Position numbers and translations under genes: made by a program. A DNA stretch of 59,922 nucleotides from Candidatus Calditenuaceae archaeon (GTDB lineage: Archaea > Thermoproteota > Nitrososphaeria_A > Caldarchaeales > Calditenuaceae): NCBI GenBank assembly GCA_025058225.1, contig JANXEE010000016.1, positions 1-59,922 of the forward strand, read 5' to 3'. The notes below the pieces were generated by a model. It saw only the letters and a program-made list of their open reading frames with translations. It searched no databases and was not told where the DNA came from. Shown here piece by piece: positions 7,194 to 14,776 of this stretch; the stretch's first letter is position 1; each line of letters begins with the position of its first letter.

Positions 7194-8336
7194 TCAGCCT
7201 CTATGACTTACGCCCTCCTCCAGCTTCCTGAACCTCGGCCTGAGACGCTCTAGGATCTGGGGTAAAGTCGTGTACTCCATCTCCTCGTGGCCCAGCCTCG
7301 CCGGCTCGAACTCCCCCATCATCCGCAGGTAGACGGAGATCTCGGAAGCCATTCTCCTGCTGTAGTCGAAGAACGGGTCGTCGAAGAGGTCGGCTGGTTC
7401 CTTACGGTCCACCCCTACGAGACGCCCATTCGAGACCTGCCAGCCCATCGCGATCACCCGCGGAGGTCCGTCGAAGAACGTCACGACGTTGTGGCCCTTC
7501 CTGAAGGAGACAGGCATCAAAGGACCCCTGTGAGAGCCCCTCATCCAGCCGCTCACCACGGGCGGGATCGCGAAGGCACTCAGGATCTCTCCCACCGCAG
7601 GAAATCCGGCCTGGGCCCTCACCACCAAGACAGGATCGTCCTTCCCGACGTACCTCCCGGCGATCAGGCTCAATCTGGTGGTGCTTGCGGAGGCCGCCGG
7701 CTCGTCGTCGATCGCCCTATAGACTGTGGAGACGGCGTACCTGCCCGGTGTCCCTAGCAACCCAACGAGGTCGTAGAGCTCCTCGGGTGCCTTGAGTATC
7801 ACGGACTCGGACTCGATGAGATCGAGTACCTCGAACTTGAACCCCGCGTGAAGCTTAGGGTCTATCACCAGACCCGCAGTGTTGTCGGGTGACGCGAAGA
7901 TCCTGTACAGCGGAACGTTCCATGCGCCAGGCTCGGTCTTGTCGGCCGCGAAGACCACTATCGGCTCTGAAGGTCGCTCCTCGAACTCCAGCTCCGCCAC
8001 ACCAGGCCCAAGGCCCCTGACGTTGCCGCTGAACGCGTCGCTGAGGAGGTCCTGACCAGCGCCGTAGAGCTTCAAGGGCTTCGCGACCTTATCGGTTATC
8101 TCCTTGAAGGTGTTCCAAGCAAGACCGTGGACCTCCGGATCGTTCGTTCCCCGAGTGTGGGTCATTACGAGAACTATGTCGTCACCGGCATGCTGAACGT
8201 ATCCGCTGAGTATCAGGCCGGACTTCTCTGCCTCCTCGACCTTCTTGGACGCGTACGCGAGCATCTCCGCGTGAGGTCTGTGGTGACCGGCTACGCTACC
8301 CACATCAGCCTTTATGACCGAGACCGTTACCCTCAT
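7194..8336 (-). CDS. fbp: Fructose-1,6-bisphosphate aldolase/phosphatase
   Basis: A 380-residue bifunctional archaeal FBPA/P (class V FBPase), which condenses triose phosphates to fructose 1,6-bisphosphate and dephosphorylates it, making gluconeogenesis unidirectional. The N-terminus MRVTVSVIKADVGSVAGHHR is diagnostic; its aspartate and histidines bind Mg. Family-typical GAGQDLLSDAFSGN and HAGFKFEV segments are present, and the length is standard. A TATA-like box (GCTTAAATCT on the minus strand, about 8358-8367) precedes the ATG. The promoter region is shared with a divergent HTH gene. Confidence 0.93.
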   Translation of the reverse strand: MRVTVSVIKADVGSVAGHHRPHAEMLAYASKKVEEAEKSGLILSGYVQHAGDDIVLVMTHTRGTNDPEVHGLAWNTFKEITDKVAKPLKLYGAGQDLLSDAFSGNVRGLGPGVAELEFEERPSEPIVVFAADKTEPGAWNVPLYRIFASPDNTAGLVIDPKLHAGFKFEVLDLIESESVILKAPEELYDLVGLLGTPGRYAVSTVYRAIDDEPAASASTTRLSLIAGRYVGKDDPVLVVRAQAGFPAVGEILSAFAIPPVVSGWMRGSHRGPLMPVSFRKGHNVVTFFDGPPRVIAMGWQVSNGRLVGVDRKEPADLFDDPFFDYSRRMASEISVYLRMMGEFEPARLGHEEMEYTTLPQILERLRPRFRKLEEGVSHRG

Positions 8337-8400
8337 CGATAGTCTCGTTCATCAGCCAGATTTAAGCATCTCCTGTGAATCGGGTATCAAGCAGTCTAGT

Positions 8401-8417
8401 TAGATTAATAAAATCTA
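8401..8417. promoter_or_regulatory. Inverted repeat over the TATA box of the HTH gene
   Basis: TAGATT-AATAA-AATCTA: perfect six-base arms around an A/T-rich centre that is itself the TATA-like element for the gene at 8434. A dimeric winged-helix protein bound here would block TBP. The neighbouring HTH gene and the divergent FBP aldolase/phosphatase gene are the plausible targets. Confidence 0.45.
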
Positions 8418-8433
8418 GCGGGGACCGACTTTG

Positions 8434-8898
8434 ATGACGTCGTCTGAGGATTGGCGTGCAAAGCGGAACCTGGTCTTGGTGGCGCTGCTGGAGGGCCAAA
8501 AGTCGGCGTCCGACATCGCCAGCAGGACGGGCCTACAACGGTTCGAGGTCGAGGCTACGCTCCTGTCCTTAGCCGCTTCGGGGTTGGTCAGGGAGCAGGA
8601 GGTGAAAGGGCTCTTCACGAGGAAGACCGTGTATTCCCTCACGGAGCTTGGGACGCGGGAGGCTGAGGCCGCGAAGAGGGAGCTGGAGAAGGTAGCAGAG
8701 GAGATCAGGAGTGTGGCCGAGAGAGGCGACGTGGAGGGGCTTCAGAGCCTGCTGGCGTCGTACCAGCTGCTGCTCCCCATGCTCCTGAACCTCCACCTGA
8801 TCGACCTCTTCCTCCTTCAGGGCCTCGGGTACGCCCCCGCAGACGATCTGACCGGCGAACTCGACGTCGGCGAAGACGCTGGAGCGGCCGAGTTCTGA
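8434..8898 (+). CDS. Winged-helix (ArsR/MarR-like) transcription regulator
   Basis: A 154-residue protein with an N-terminal winged helix (about residues 8-75): KSASDIASRTGLQRFEVEATLLSLAASGLV is a helix-turn-helix with DNA-recognition helix, followed by a wing (FTRKTVYSLTELG). A helical region follows that could dimerise, with an acidic tail. The ATG at 8434 is preferred to the overlapping TTG 8431 and lies about 25 bases after a TATA box embedded in an inverted repeat. It is divergent from the fbp gene, so control of itself and of fbp is plausible but unproven. Confidence 0.75.
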   Translation: MTSSEDWRAKRNLVLVALLEGQKSASDIASRTGLQRFEVEATLLSLAASGLVREQEVKGLFTRKTVYSLTELGTREAEAAKRELEKVAEEIRSVAERGDVEGLQSLLASYQLLLPMLLNLHLIDLFLLQGLGYAPADDLTGELDVGEDAGAAEF

Positions 8899-8967
8899 GA
8901 CCCTGCGCCTCCATGGGACCTCTTCAGCCAAAGAACCCATTAGTAGGTCAGGCGATCTGGTGGGCGA

Positions 8968-9501
8968 ATGGAAGAGGGCCTCGTCTGGCGCTTCGTCATG
9001 GCGCTCGTTTACGTCTTCCCGGCGTACGTGGCCAACGGTGCGCCGGTCGTAGCTGTGAGACTGATCGGAACCACCCATCCGCTCGACTTCGGGAGGAAGT
9101 TCTTCGACGGCAGGAGACTTCTCGGTGACGGCAAGACGGTCGAGGGCCTCGTCAGCGCCCTCTCGGCGGGCATCCTGACTGGAGTCTTGTTGTGGCTGGC
9201 ATCACCGAACAGCTTCAGCTCCGTGATGGAACCTGTAGTGCTCTCTGTCGGTGCGGTGCTGGGAGACGTCGCGGGTTCCTTCTTGAAGCGTCGTGCCGGC
9301 ATAGAAAGAGGTGCACCGGTCCCGGTCCTCGACCAACTCGGTTTCCTCGTCACGGCTCTGCTGCTCTGCTGGGCAGTCTTCGGGATTCCGAGGTGGGTCG
9401 ACCCCGTAACGCTCCTGCTCGTCATCGCATTCACCGGAGTTCTCCACCTCGCCACCAACGCGGGGGCCTACCTGCTTAACCTCAAGGACAGGTGGTACTG
9501 A
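8968..9501 (+). CDS. carS: CDP-archaeol synthase (CarS)
   Basis: A 177-residue integral membrane protein of the CarS (DUF46) family, which transfers CMP from CTP to digeranylgeranylglyceryl phosphate in archaeal lipid synthesis. It shows several membrane helices, the conserved LLGDGKTVEG loop (about residues 51-60), a central GDVAGSFLKRRAGIERGAP segment and DQLGF typical of CTP-dependent membrane transferases. Its stop overlaps the next start (TGATG at 9499-9503), making it the first gene of a tightly packed run with the RNase P protein genes. Confidence 0.92.
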   Translation: MEEGLVWRFVMALVYVFPAYVANGAPVVAVRLIGTTHPLDFGRKFFDGRRLLGDGKTVEGLVSALSAGILTGVLLWLASPNSFSSVMEPVVLSVGAVLGDVAGSFLKRRAGIERGAPVPVLDQLGFLVTALLLCWAVFGIPRWVDPVTLLLVIAFTGVLHLATNAGAYLLNLKDRWY

Positions 9502-9872
9502 TGGTGAGGACGATCTCCGTCAGGGTGAGGGCCATCTGCTCCGCGACCGAGTCGGAGGAGAAGGTCGTGAAGGCCGTATCGAACGTGTTGGGCATGGACC
9601 TGAAGGACGCCGTCCGGTGGACCAGAACTACCGGCATATTCGGCGACCCCCTATCGGTTATGGAGGTGGAGCTGAGGGGGGAGGAGGCCGAGCTCGCTGC
9701 GGAGAGGCTGACCTCAAAGCTGCCAGAGGGTTACGCTGAAGAGAGGTCCGTGATCACCGGAAGTCATGAAGTTGTTCACGTCAGGCTGGACAAGCAGGCC
9801 GCCTTCACCGGTCAGTTCGTTCTTGGCGAGAGAGACGCGATCAAAGTGGAGATACGGAGGGAGAGGGTTTGA
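9501..9872 (+). CDS. COG1325-like RNA-binding protein
   Basis: A 123-residue protein resembling the archaeal COG1325 family, long annotated as a predicted exosome-associated RNA-binding subunit. It alternates strands and helices, with RTTGIFGDPLSVMEVEL in the middle and LDKQAAFTGQFVLGERDAIKVEI near the end. The same KQAAxxG wording occurs in the UPF0201 protein at 27.8 kb, hinting at a related fold. ATG 9501 overlaps the carS stop. Its end overlaps the TTG start of rnp3 by four bases, and the RNase P neighbours support an RNA-related role. Confidence 0.75.
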   Translation: MVRTISVRVRAICSATESEEKVVKAVSNVLGMDLKDAVRWTRTTGIFGDPLSVMEVELRGEEAELAAERLTSKLPEGYAEERSVITGSHEVVHVRLDKQAAFTGQFVLGERDAIKVEIRRERV

Positions 9873-10558
9873 GGAGGTACTACGACCTAGGCCTCGCACC
9901 GCGTTCCCACCCTGAGGCGAACGCTCTCCTCGCGATTGCGAGGGAGTCGGGTTTTCACGGCGTTGCAGTTGAGGGCCCTGATGCGACCCAGGTCGAACGT
10001 GACGCTTCTCCGGCGGGCTTCGAGGTGTTCAGCAGGATCACCTTACGACCGGCCTCAACCAACGAGCTGTATCGAGAGCTCCGGAGGATGAGGTGGAGGT
10101 ATCACGTGGTGGCCGTCGAGGCGCACAGCAGGGAACTGTTCATGGCCGCCCTCAGGGACTCAAGGGTGGACCTCGTGGTGGCTCCGGTGAACGAGATGAT
10201 CGTCGTTGACCGACACGTGTCCGAGGTCGCGAGGAACGCAGTAGAGCTGCGATTCTCGGACTTCCTCACGGCTCCAGAGAGGTTCTTGACCTGGCTCATC
10301 AGATCAGGCAGGTGGATCGAGCGGGAGCGGGTTCCGGTGGTCGTGACCTCCGGTGCAGTTGGGGAGCTCGGCGTCAGGAGACCGCTGCAGCTCGCGTCAG
10401 TCCTCGCAGGAACCGGGTTCGGGGTGGGTCTGGCCCTCAAGTCGGTCTCGGAGACTCCGGGGAGGATGGTCGTCGAGAACGCCAGAAGGTTGTCGGGCCT
10501 CTCCGACCCGAGGGGTGTGTGGTCCGTTGAGGACGAAGAGGAGATATCTCGCGATTAG
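9869..10558 (+). CDS. rnp3: RNase P protein component 3 (Rpp30)
   Basis: A 229-residue TIM-barrel-like subunit of archaeal RNase P, which matures tRNA 5' ends. It begins with TTG (MRRYYDLGLAPRSHPEA), overlapping the previous gene. Family features are the FHGVAVEGPD strand, VVAVEAHSRELFMAALRDSRVDLV and the C-terminal RRPLQLASVL, which matches the conserved R-P segment. It overlaps the start of rnp2 by about 30 bases, so the two subunits, which bind RNase P RNA in partner pairs with other proteins, are made from one message. Confidence 0.9.
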   Translation: MRRYYDLGLAPRSHPEANALLAIARESGFHGVAVEGPDATQVERDASPAGFEVFSRITLRPASTNELYRELRRMRWRYHVVAVEAHSRELFMAALRDSRVDLVVAPVNEMIVVDRHVSEVARNAVELRFSDFLTAPERFLTWLIRSGRWIERERVPVVVTSGAVGELGVRRPLQLASVLAGTGFGVGLALKSVSETPGRMVVENARRLSGLSDPRGVWSVEDEEEISRD

Positions 10559-10859
10559 GGTGAGGCCCGAGTCGGAGGCCCCACCGGCTAAGGAGGTCTA
10601 CGAAGGGATCCTGAAGGCGTTCTCTGAGCTTTACGGGTCGATCGAACTGATCCGTGCGAACGTGAAGCTTGCATGGTCCGATGAGACCGGCGGCGCGCTT
10701 GTAGTCAGGTGCTCGATCGGCTCGAGCTGGAAGGTGCTCCTCGCGATATCAAGGGTGACGAACGTCGCAGGTCGTCAGGTAGCGCTTGACGTGGTCAGGG
10801 CCTCCGGTGTCATAAGGAGGGCAAAGGAGGAGCTAGGGAGAGGACTCGATCACTCCTGA
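10527..10859 (+). CDS. rnp2: RNase P protein component 2 (Pop5)
   Basis: A 110-residue Pop5 homologue with ferredoxin-like fold that pairs with Rpp30 on the RNase P specificity/catalytic RNA. It reads RTKRRYLAIRVRPE at the N-terminus and later LYGSIELIRANVKLAW and VVRCSIGSSWKVLLAISRV, the typical Pop5 core. The start is TTG 10527, inside rnp3 in another frame; the ORF-track start at 10353 lies deep within rnp3 and is not credible. The last ten bases overlap the end of the convergent tatC gene. Confidence 0.88.
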   Translation: MRTKRRYLAIRVRPESEAPPAKEVYEGILKAFSELYGSIELIRANVKLAWSDETGGALVVRCSIGSSWKVLLAISRVTNVAGRQVALDVVRASGVIRRAKEELGRGLDHS

Positions 10860-11734
10860 GCCCTTCCACAAGCGGGGCAGAAGACATCACCCCTAGCCAT
10901 GCTGGAGCCGCAGAACCTGCAGTTCGTCACCGGCGGGCCCTCCATCGCCTTCTCCCTTCTCCTCTCGAACCTCTTTGCGATCAGCACGGCCGTCTCCGTC
11001 AGCGCAACCATGGGAAGGAAGAGCACGGTGTTCGCTATCAGCCAACCGTCCGGCGTTATGAGGGCGATCGCGATGTAGAGGAGACCGTAGACGTAGAGCC
11101 TGTTGCGGGTGACGACCGAGGTGCTGACTATGCCCAGCCTGACAAGCAGCACGAAGACCGCAGGGGCCGTGAAGAGGAATCCCATGAGCGCAACGGTCGC
11201 GAACACCATGAAGTAGTAATCGACCGCTGTGACGACGAACTCCGCACCCACGATCTCCGCGAAGACGTACATGAACCTGATGACCAGCGGCATGACGACG
11301 AAGTAGCAGAACGTCGATCCGACCGTGAAGAGGGCGACGAACGCAGCCATGAAACCCCATATCAGCCTCCTCTCGTGTGGATAGAGCGCGGGGTCGACGT
11401 ACATGTAAAGCTCGTACGCCACGACCGGAGAGACAGTGATGAACGCCATCAGCGCGGACGCGATGAAGTAAACCTCCAGCGGTGAGGTTATTGTTCCTGC
11501 GATGATCCTGACGCGGCCCTCGGCGAGCTGAAGCGTCCTCTCCAGTACCAAGTTTATGACGGGCACGTAGGTGCCGCTGAAGAGGCTCTCGGGGTTCAAC
11601 TGCAGCGTCAGCAGGTCCCTCGGGAAAACGAGCCAGAAGACGAGCGCTATGAGGAACGAGACGATCACGACCTTGACCCTGTTCCTCAGTTCTATCAGGT
11701 GCTCTAGGAACGTCATCTCGCGTTGGCCTTTCAT
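10850..11734 (-). CDS. tatC: Twin-arginine translocase TatC with C-terminal zinc ribbon
   Basis: A 294-residue TatC, the signal-peptide receptor of the Tat pathway in the cytoplasmic membrane. MTFLEHLIELRNRVKVVIV is the classic N-terminus with the conserved LxEHLxELR motif. Six membrane segments follow, with SPLEVYF and TPDGW as family landmarks. Unusually, the cytoplasmic tail ends in a two-CxxC zinc ribbon, NCRFCGSS...FCPACGRAQE. No tatA is in the window. ATG 11734 follows a TATA-like box on the minus strand (CTTTTAAC, about 11757-11767). The 3' end overlaps rnp2. Confidence 0.93.
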   Translation of the reverse strand: MKGQREMTFLEHLIELRNRVKVVIVSFLIALVFWLVFPRDLLTLQLNPESLFSGTYVPVINLVLERTLQLAEGRVRIIAGTITSPLEVYFIASALMAFITVSPVVAYELYMYVDPALYPHERRLIWGFMAAFVALFTVGSTFCYFVVMPLVIRFMYVFAEIVGAEFVVTAVDYYFMVFATVALMGFLFTAPAVFVLLVRLGIVSTSVVTRNRLYVYGLLYIAIALITPDGWLIANTVLFLPMVALTETAVLIAKRFERRREKAMEGPPVTNCRFCGSSMARGDVFCPACGRAQE

Positions 11735-11824
11735 CTACCTCCGCTGGTGAAGTTGTGTTAAAAGATGTACCGCCCTCTTGAACGGAGGCTTTTTCTCATA
11801 AAGGTCCGGGTTAGATGGTTTGAG

Positions 11825-12577
11825 TTGGGCCTGAGAGGTGGCTGGACCGGGTCGACCGAGCTACTCTACTCCATGCTCTTCGAGGTTGTGCGTTCGATGC
11901 CGAACTATCAACAGCTGAAAACGAGGGCCGCTGAGATCGTGGCGGCCCATCCCAGAACCGACGCGTCGAGGCTCCACGAGATTTTAAGGATCCCTAGGGG
12001 CGTGGCGCTTATCTTGCTGAGGGCCGTGAAGCTATGGTATTATGAAGTCCCTGATGAGGTGAGGTTGTGCAGACACGTGCTGCCCAAGTACAGGAAGGCT
12101 GGCGTTGGCGGTACGTTCGACAGGCTCCACGTCGGACACCTGGCGCTGCTCAACACAGCCTTCAGGGAGGCCGAGAAGGTGTACATAGGGCTCGTCTCGG
12201 ACGAGTTCGCGCGCAGCTCAGGGAAAAGTGATACACTCAGCTACGACGAGAGGAGGAGCACACTGGAGGAGGAGCTGAGGAGATGGGGTTGGATCGATCG
12301 GGCCGAGATCGGCGAGCTCAACGACCCATACGGCCCTCCCCTGACCGATGAGAGCTTCGACGTCGTGATCGGCAGCCCCTTCACCCTCACCAACTGCATG
12401 AAGATCGCGGTCGGTCGGATCGCCGCCAGCAGACAGCCGATCGCCGTGGAGGTGGGGCCGGTCGTCTTGGCCGAGGACGGCTCACCGATCTCAAGCACGA
12501 GGATTAGGGCCGGAGAGGTTGACAGATCCGGCAGGCTCACAAGACCCCGAGGAGGACCATCACAGCAACCACGGTGA
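11825..12577 (+). CDS. coaD: Archaeal phosphopantetheine adenylyltransferase with N-terminal extension
   Basis: The C-terminal about 160 residues form a nucleotidyltransferase with GGTFDRLHVGHLALL (HxGH) and the late SSTRIRAGE motif, matching archaeal CoaD (COG1019), which makes dephospho-CoA from 4'-phosphopantetheine. Some 80 residues precede the HxGH domain and look helical (ASRLHEILRIPRGVALILLR), longer than usual. The start is uncertain: I place it at TTG 11825, about 25 bases after CTCATAAAGG, but ATG 11873 or 11900 are also possible and the ORF track opens at 11765. Its end overlaps the convergent gene by 41 bases. Confidence 0.82.
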   Translation: MGLRGGWTGSTELLYSMLFEVVRSMPNYQQLKTRAAEIVAAHPRTDASRLHEILRIPRGVALILLRAVKLWYYEVPDEVRLCRHVLPKYRKAGVGGTFDRLHVGHLALLNTAFREAEKVYIGLVSDEFARSSGKSDTLSYDERRSTLEEELRRWGWIDRAEIGELNDPYGPPLTDESFDVVIGSPFTLTNCMKIAVGRIAASRQPIAVEVGPVVLAEDGSPISSTRIRAGEVDRSGRLTRPRGGPSQQPR

Positions 12578-13415
12578 TAATCGCTCCTATGGCCCAGGTT
12601 CTCCCCGCCCTCATCCTGATCTTGAGGGACCAACACGAGTGGACGATCATCGATAACCATCCTGCCACCGAGAGGGTCGCCGAGACCGGCTCCCTTGAGA
12701 CCTTCGGTACGACCTCGACGGACTCGAGCGACTCATAGGACATCAGGTCGTATCTGATGGAGGCCAAGTCGACATCTCCCAGTTCGATGAGGGTGCGGTT
12801 GACGCGGACCGTTAAACCCTTCAGCAGCACCCGTTCGAGGTATCCGCCGTTCCTGAGCGAATCCACGTCTGAGGGCTCGACCCTCATCTGCATCCTCTCC
12901 GCCCTCGCGATCAGCGCGCTTCCGCTGATGGGGTTGCCGCTCGGCAACAGGGTGCCTGAGTACGTGACGTTCTCGGCCTTCAATCCCTCGACCTCAACCC
13001 CGACGACGTAGAAGGTCCTCTGCTCCGTGACGAGCCCGTAAGCGAGGAGGAGGGCAGAGGCGACGGCCATGAAGGCGGTTGCGTGGAGCACCGTAGACAC
13101 CAGCTCAGCCGAGAAACCCCGTCTGCCCGTAGCGTAAGCAATCGCTGCGAGCGTGAACATCAGGACGACCGTCCCTATCACAAGGTACCCCACCGATGCG
13201 AACGCGACGTCCCTCACGGAGTTGAACGGAAGGCTGATCTCCCTGAAGTTCGAGAACGGATAAACCCAGCTCGTGAGGAGGACAGTGTTGACTACTCCCG
13301 CTGTCGCGACAGACGCTGTCGAGACCAGGAAGATCGCGAAGGCCCTCTTGAACCGCGGTCCGGAGGAGAGAGAGTTCGCGAGCGCGACTGGATCGAAGAT
13401 CTCCCTGAGCCTCAT
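12537..13415 (-). CDS. Membrane protein, possibly Yip1-like
   Basis: A 292-residue protein with about five membrane segments. Four lie in the first 130 residues (around 27-50, 72-98 and 108-130 are clear) and one at the extreme C-terminus (IGAIITVVAVMVLLGVL). A polar beta-rich domain of roughly 120 residues between them (FYVVGVEVEGLKAENVTY onward) is likely extracellular. The opening FDPVALANSL followed by membrane helices loosely recalls Yip1-domain proteins. It ends inside the convergent coaD gene and is separated by two bases from the phosphatase gene upstream, so it is probably in that operon. Confidence 0.6.
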   Translation of the reverse strand: MRLREIFDPVALANSLSSGPRFKRAFAIFLVSTASVATAGVVNTVLLTSWVYPFSNFREISLPFNSVRDVAFASVGYLVIGTVVLMFTLAAIAYATGRRGFSAELVSTVLHATAFMAVASALLLAYGLVTEQRTFYVVGVEVEGLKAENVTYSGTLLPSGNPISGSALIARAERMQMRVEPSDVDSLRNGGYLERVLLKGLTVRVNRTLIELGDVDLASIRYDLMSYESLESVEVVPKVSREPVSATLSVAGWLSMIVHSCWSLKIRMRAGRTWAIGAIITVVAVMVLLGVL

Positions 13416-13417
13416 CT

Positions 13418-14218
13418 CTACAGCTGCACCCTCCTGATGCCGGTGGGGCCGAGCTCAAGGGCCGCGGGGGATATCCCGTAGTGCCTGCACGAGAAGACGG
13501 TGATCACAGACCCGTTGAAGTGATACCCAAGCCCGAGGGGTTCAGGTTCGTGGGCCCTCACGATCCTCCTGAGACCCGAGGCTTCCAAGAAACGCGAGAC
13601 CGACCTCCTGCCGAAGGTGTAGATGCCGGGCCCTCTCCAGCTGGGCGCGAAGTCCTCCACGGACTCGTCGGGGTCGTTCCAGAGGAGCTGCAGAACGACT
13701 CCGTCCTCGATGTCCTCACCTTGTTTACGCACGCCTTTCAGTTCGCTCACCGAATTCACACCTCTGGGTATACCTCCGTGGACCAGCATGGTCTCGTCGT
13801 TAAGGAGCGCGAATATGGGCAGCTCCGAGAAGATAGACGCCACCAGGCCGTACGCACCAGCCCCGAACCTCCTAGTCACGACCTCATAGAACCCGTAGGC
13901 GTAGTTCATCTGAGCCGTCTCGTGGTTACCCCTTATCACCCGGACCTTATCGGGGTGCTCCAGCTTCGCCCTCATCAGCTCTACAAGGACCTCCAGCTGG
14001 TGCGACCCTCTGTCGACTAAGTCCCCCAAGAAGATCAGCGCGTCGTAGTTGTCCACCGACTCGAGAGGCAACTTAAGTGATTCGAGGTCGCCGTGGAGGT
14101 CTCCGATGAGTAGGGCCCGGTCCGCGTGAAGGCTCAAGACAGCAGGCTCCCTCGAGAGGGCCGCTCTGGCGTCCTCCATAAGGCCCTTGAAGTCCCTCAG
14201 AGTTAGGCCCGCGGTCAA
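13418..14218 (-). CDS. PPP-family serine/threonine protein phosphatase
   Basis: A 266-residue calcineurin-like phosphoesterase with all the PPP-family signatures: GDLHGD (39-44), GDLVDRG (65-71), RGNHE (96-100), a later LVHGGIP, and RAHEPEP near the C-terminus. These residues coordinate two metal ions for dephosphorylation of phosphoserine/phosphothreonine. The partner kinase is not in the window. The start overlaps the stop of the DUF35 gene (14215-14218), and the membrane protein gene follows after two bases, suggesting a three-gene operon. Confidence 0.9.
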   Translation of the reverse strand: MTAGLTLRDFKGLMEDARAALSREPAVLSLHADRALLIGDLHGDLESLKLPLESVDNYDALIFLGDLVDRGSHQLEVLVELMRAKLEHPDKVRVIRGNHETAQMNYAYGFYEVVTRRFGAGAYGLVASIFSELPIFALLNDETMLVHGGIPRGVNSVSELKGVRKQGEDIEDGVVLQLLWNDPDESVEDFAPSWRGPGIYTFGRRSVSRFLEASGLRRIVRAHEPEPLGLGYHFNGSVITVFSCRHYGISPAALELGPTGIRRVQL

Positions 14219-14763
14219 CTCCCGGCCGGGACCAGCACGTAAGTCAGGTAATTGTCGTGTTGCCTCCTTTCGACTTCAAGCTTCACCGGCATGCCGACCT
14301 TCAGCTCGGAGACGTCACCGGCCCTCACCCAGGCGAGGACGTTGAACCCCTCCTTCATTCTAGCTATTCCGACGATGTAGTCGTCGTGGTGCATGAAGCT
14401 TGTCGGCTTGACGGATATCTTCGTGTAAGTGAGGAGCGTCCCCTCACCCTCGACCTTCTTCCACTCGATGCTACCCGAGCCGCACCTCGAGCAGTCCGAC
14501 TGAGGGGGGAAGTACTTCACGTTACACGTCCTGCACTCGGTGTATAGGACCTCGGACCTCTTCAGGCCCTCGAAGAACTGGGAGATCCTTTTGACCGGAA
14601 TGAGGTACCTGAGCCTGAGCTCCCTCTGGTCAACGAAGAGTGGATCGCCGCTCTTCTCGTCGCTGATAATCGGTAGGCCGGTCCTCTCCTTCTCCGACTC
14701 AACGTAAGAGAGCCAGCTCTTAACGAATGCCTCTATCTGCTCCTTTGTAACCCTAGTGCTCAC
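14215..14763 (-). CDS. DUF35 zinc-ribbon/OB-fold acyl-CoA-binding protein
   Basis: A 182-residue DUF35 protein: helical N-terminus, rubredoxin-like zinc ribbon (CRTCNVKYFPPQSDCSRCG) and an OB fold (GEGTLLTYTKISVKPTSF). Family members bind acyl-CoA and assist thiolases or HMG-CoA synthase in archaea. Here there is no thiolase neighbour; the gene overlaps a protein phosphatase gene instead. The GTG start at 14763 follows a TATA-like stretch (GAAAATAGAG on the minus strand). A second DUF35 gene lies at 42.2 kb beside a thiolase. Confidence 0.85.
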   Translation of the reverse strand: MSTRVTKEQIEAFVKSWLSYVESEKERTGLPIISDEKSGDPLFVDQRELRLRYLIPVKRISQFFEGLKRSEVLYTECRTCNVKYFPPQSDCSRCGSGSIEWKKVEGEGTLLTYTKISVKPTSFMHHDDYIVGIARMKEGFNVLAWVRAGDVSELKVGMPVKLEVERRQHDNYLTYVLVPAGS

Positions 14764-14776
14764 AACAATACCTCTT

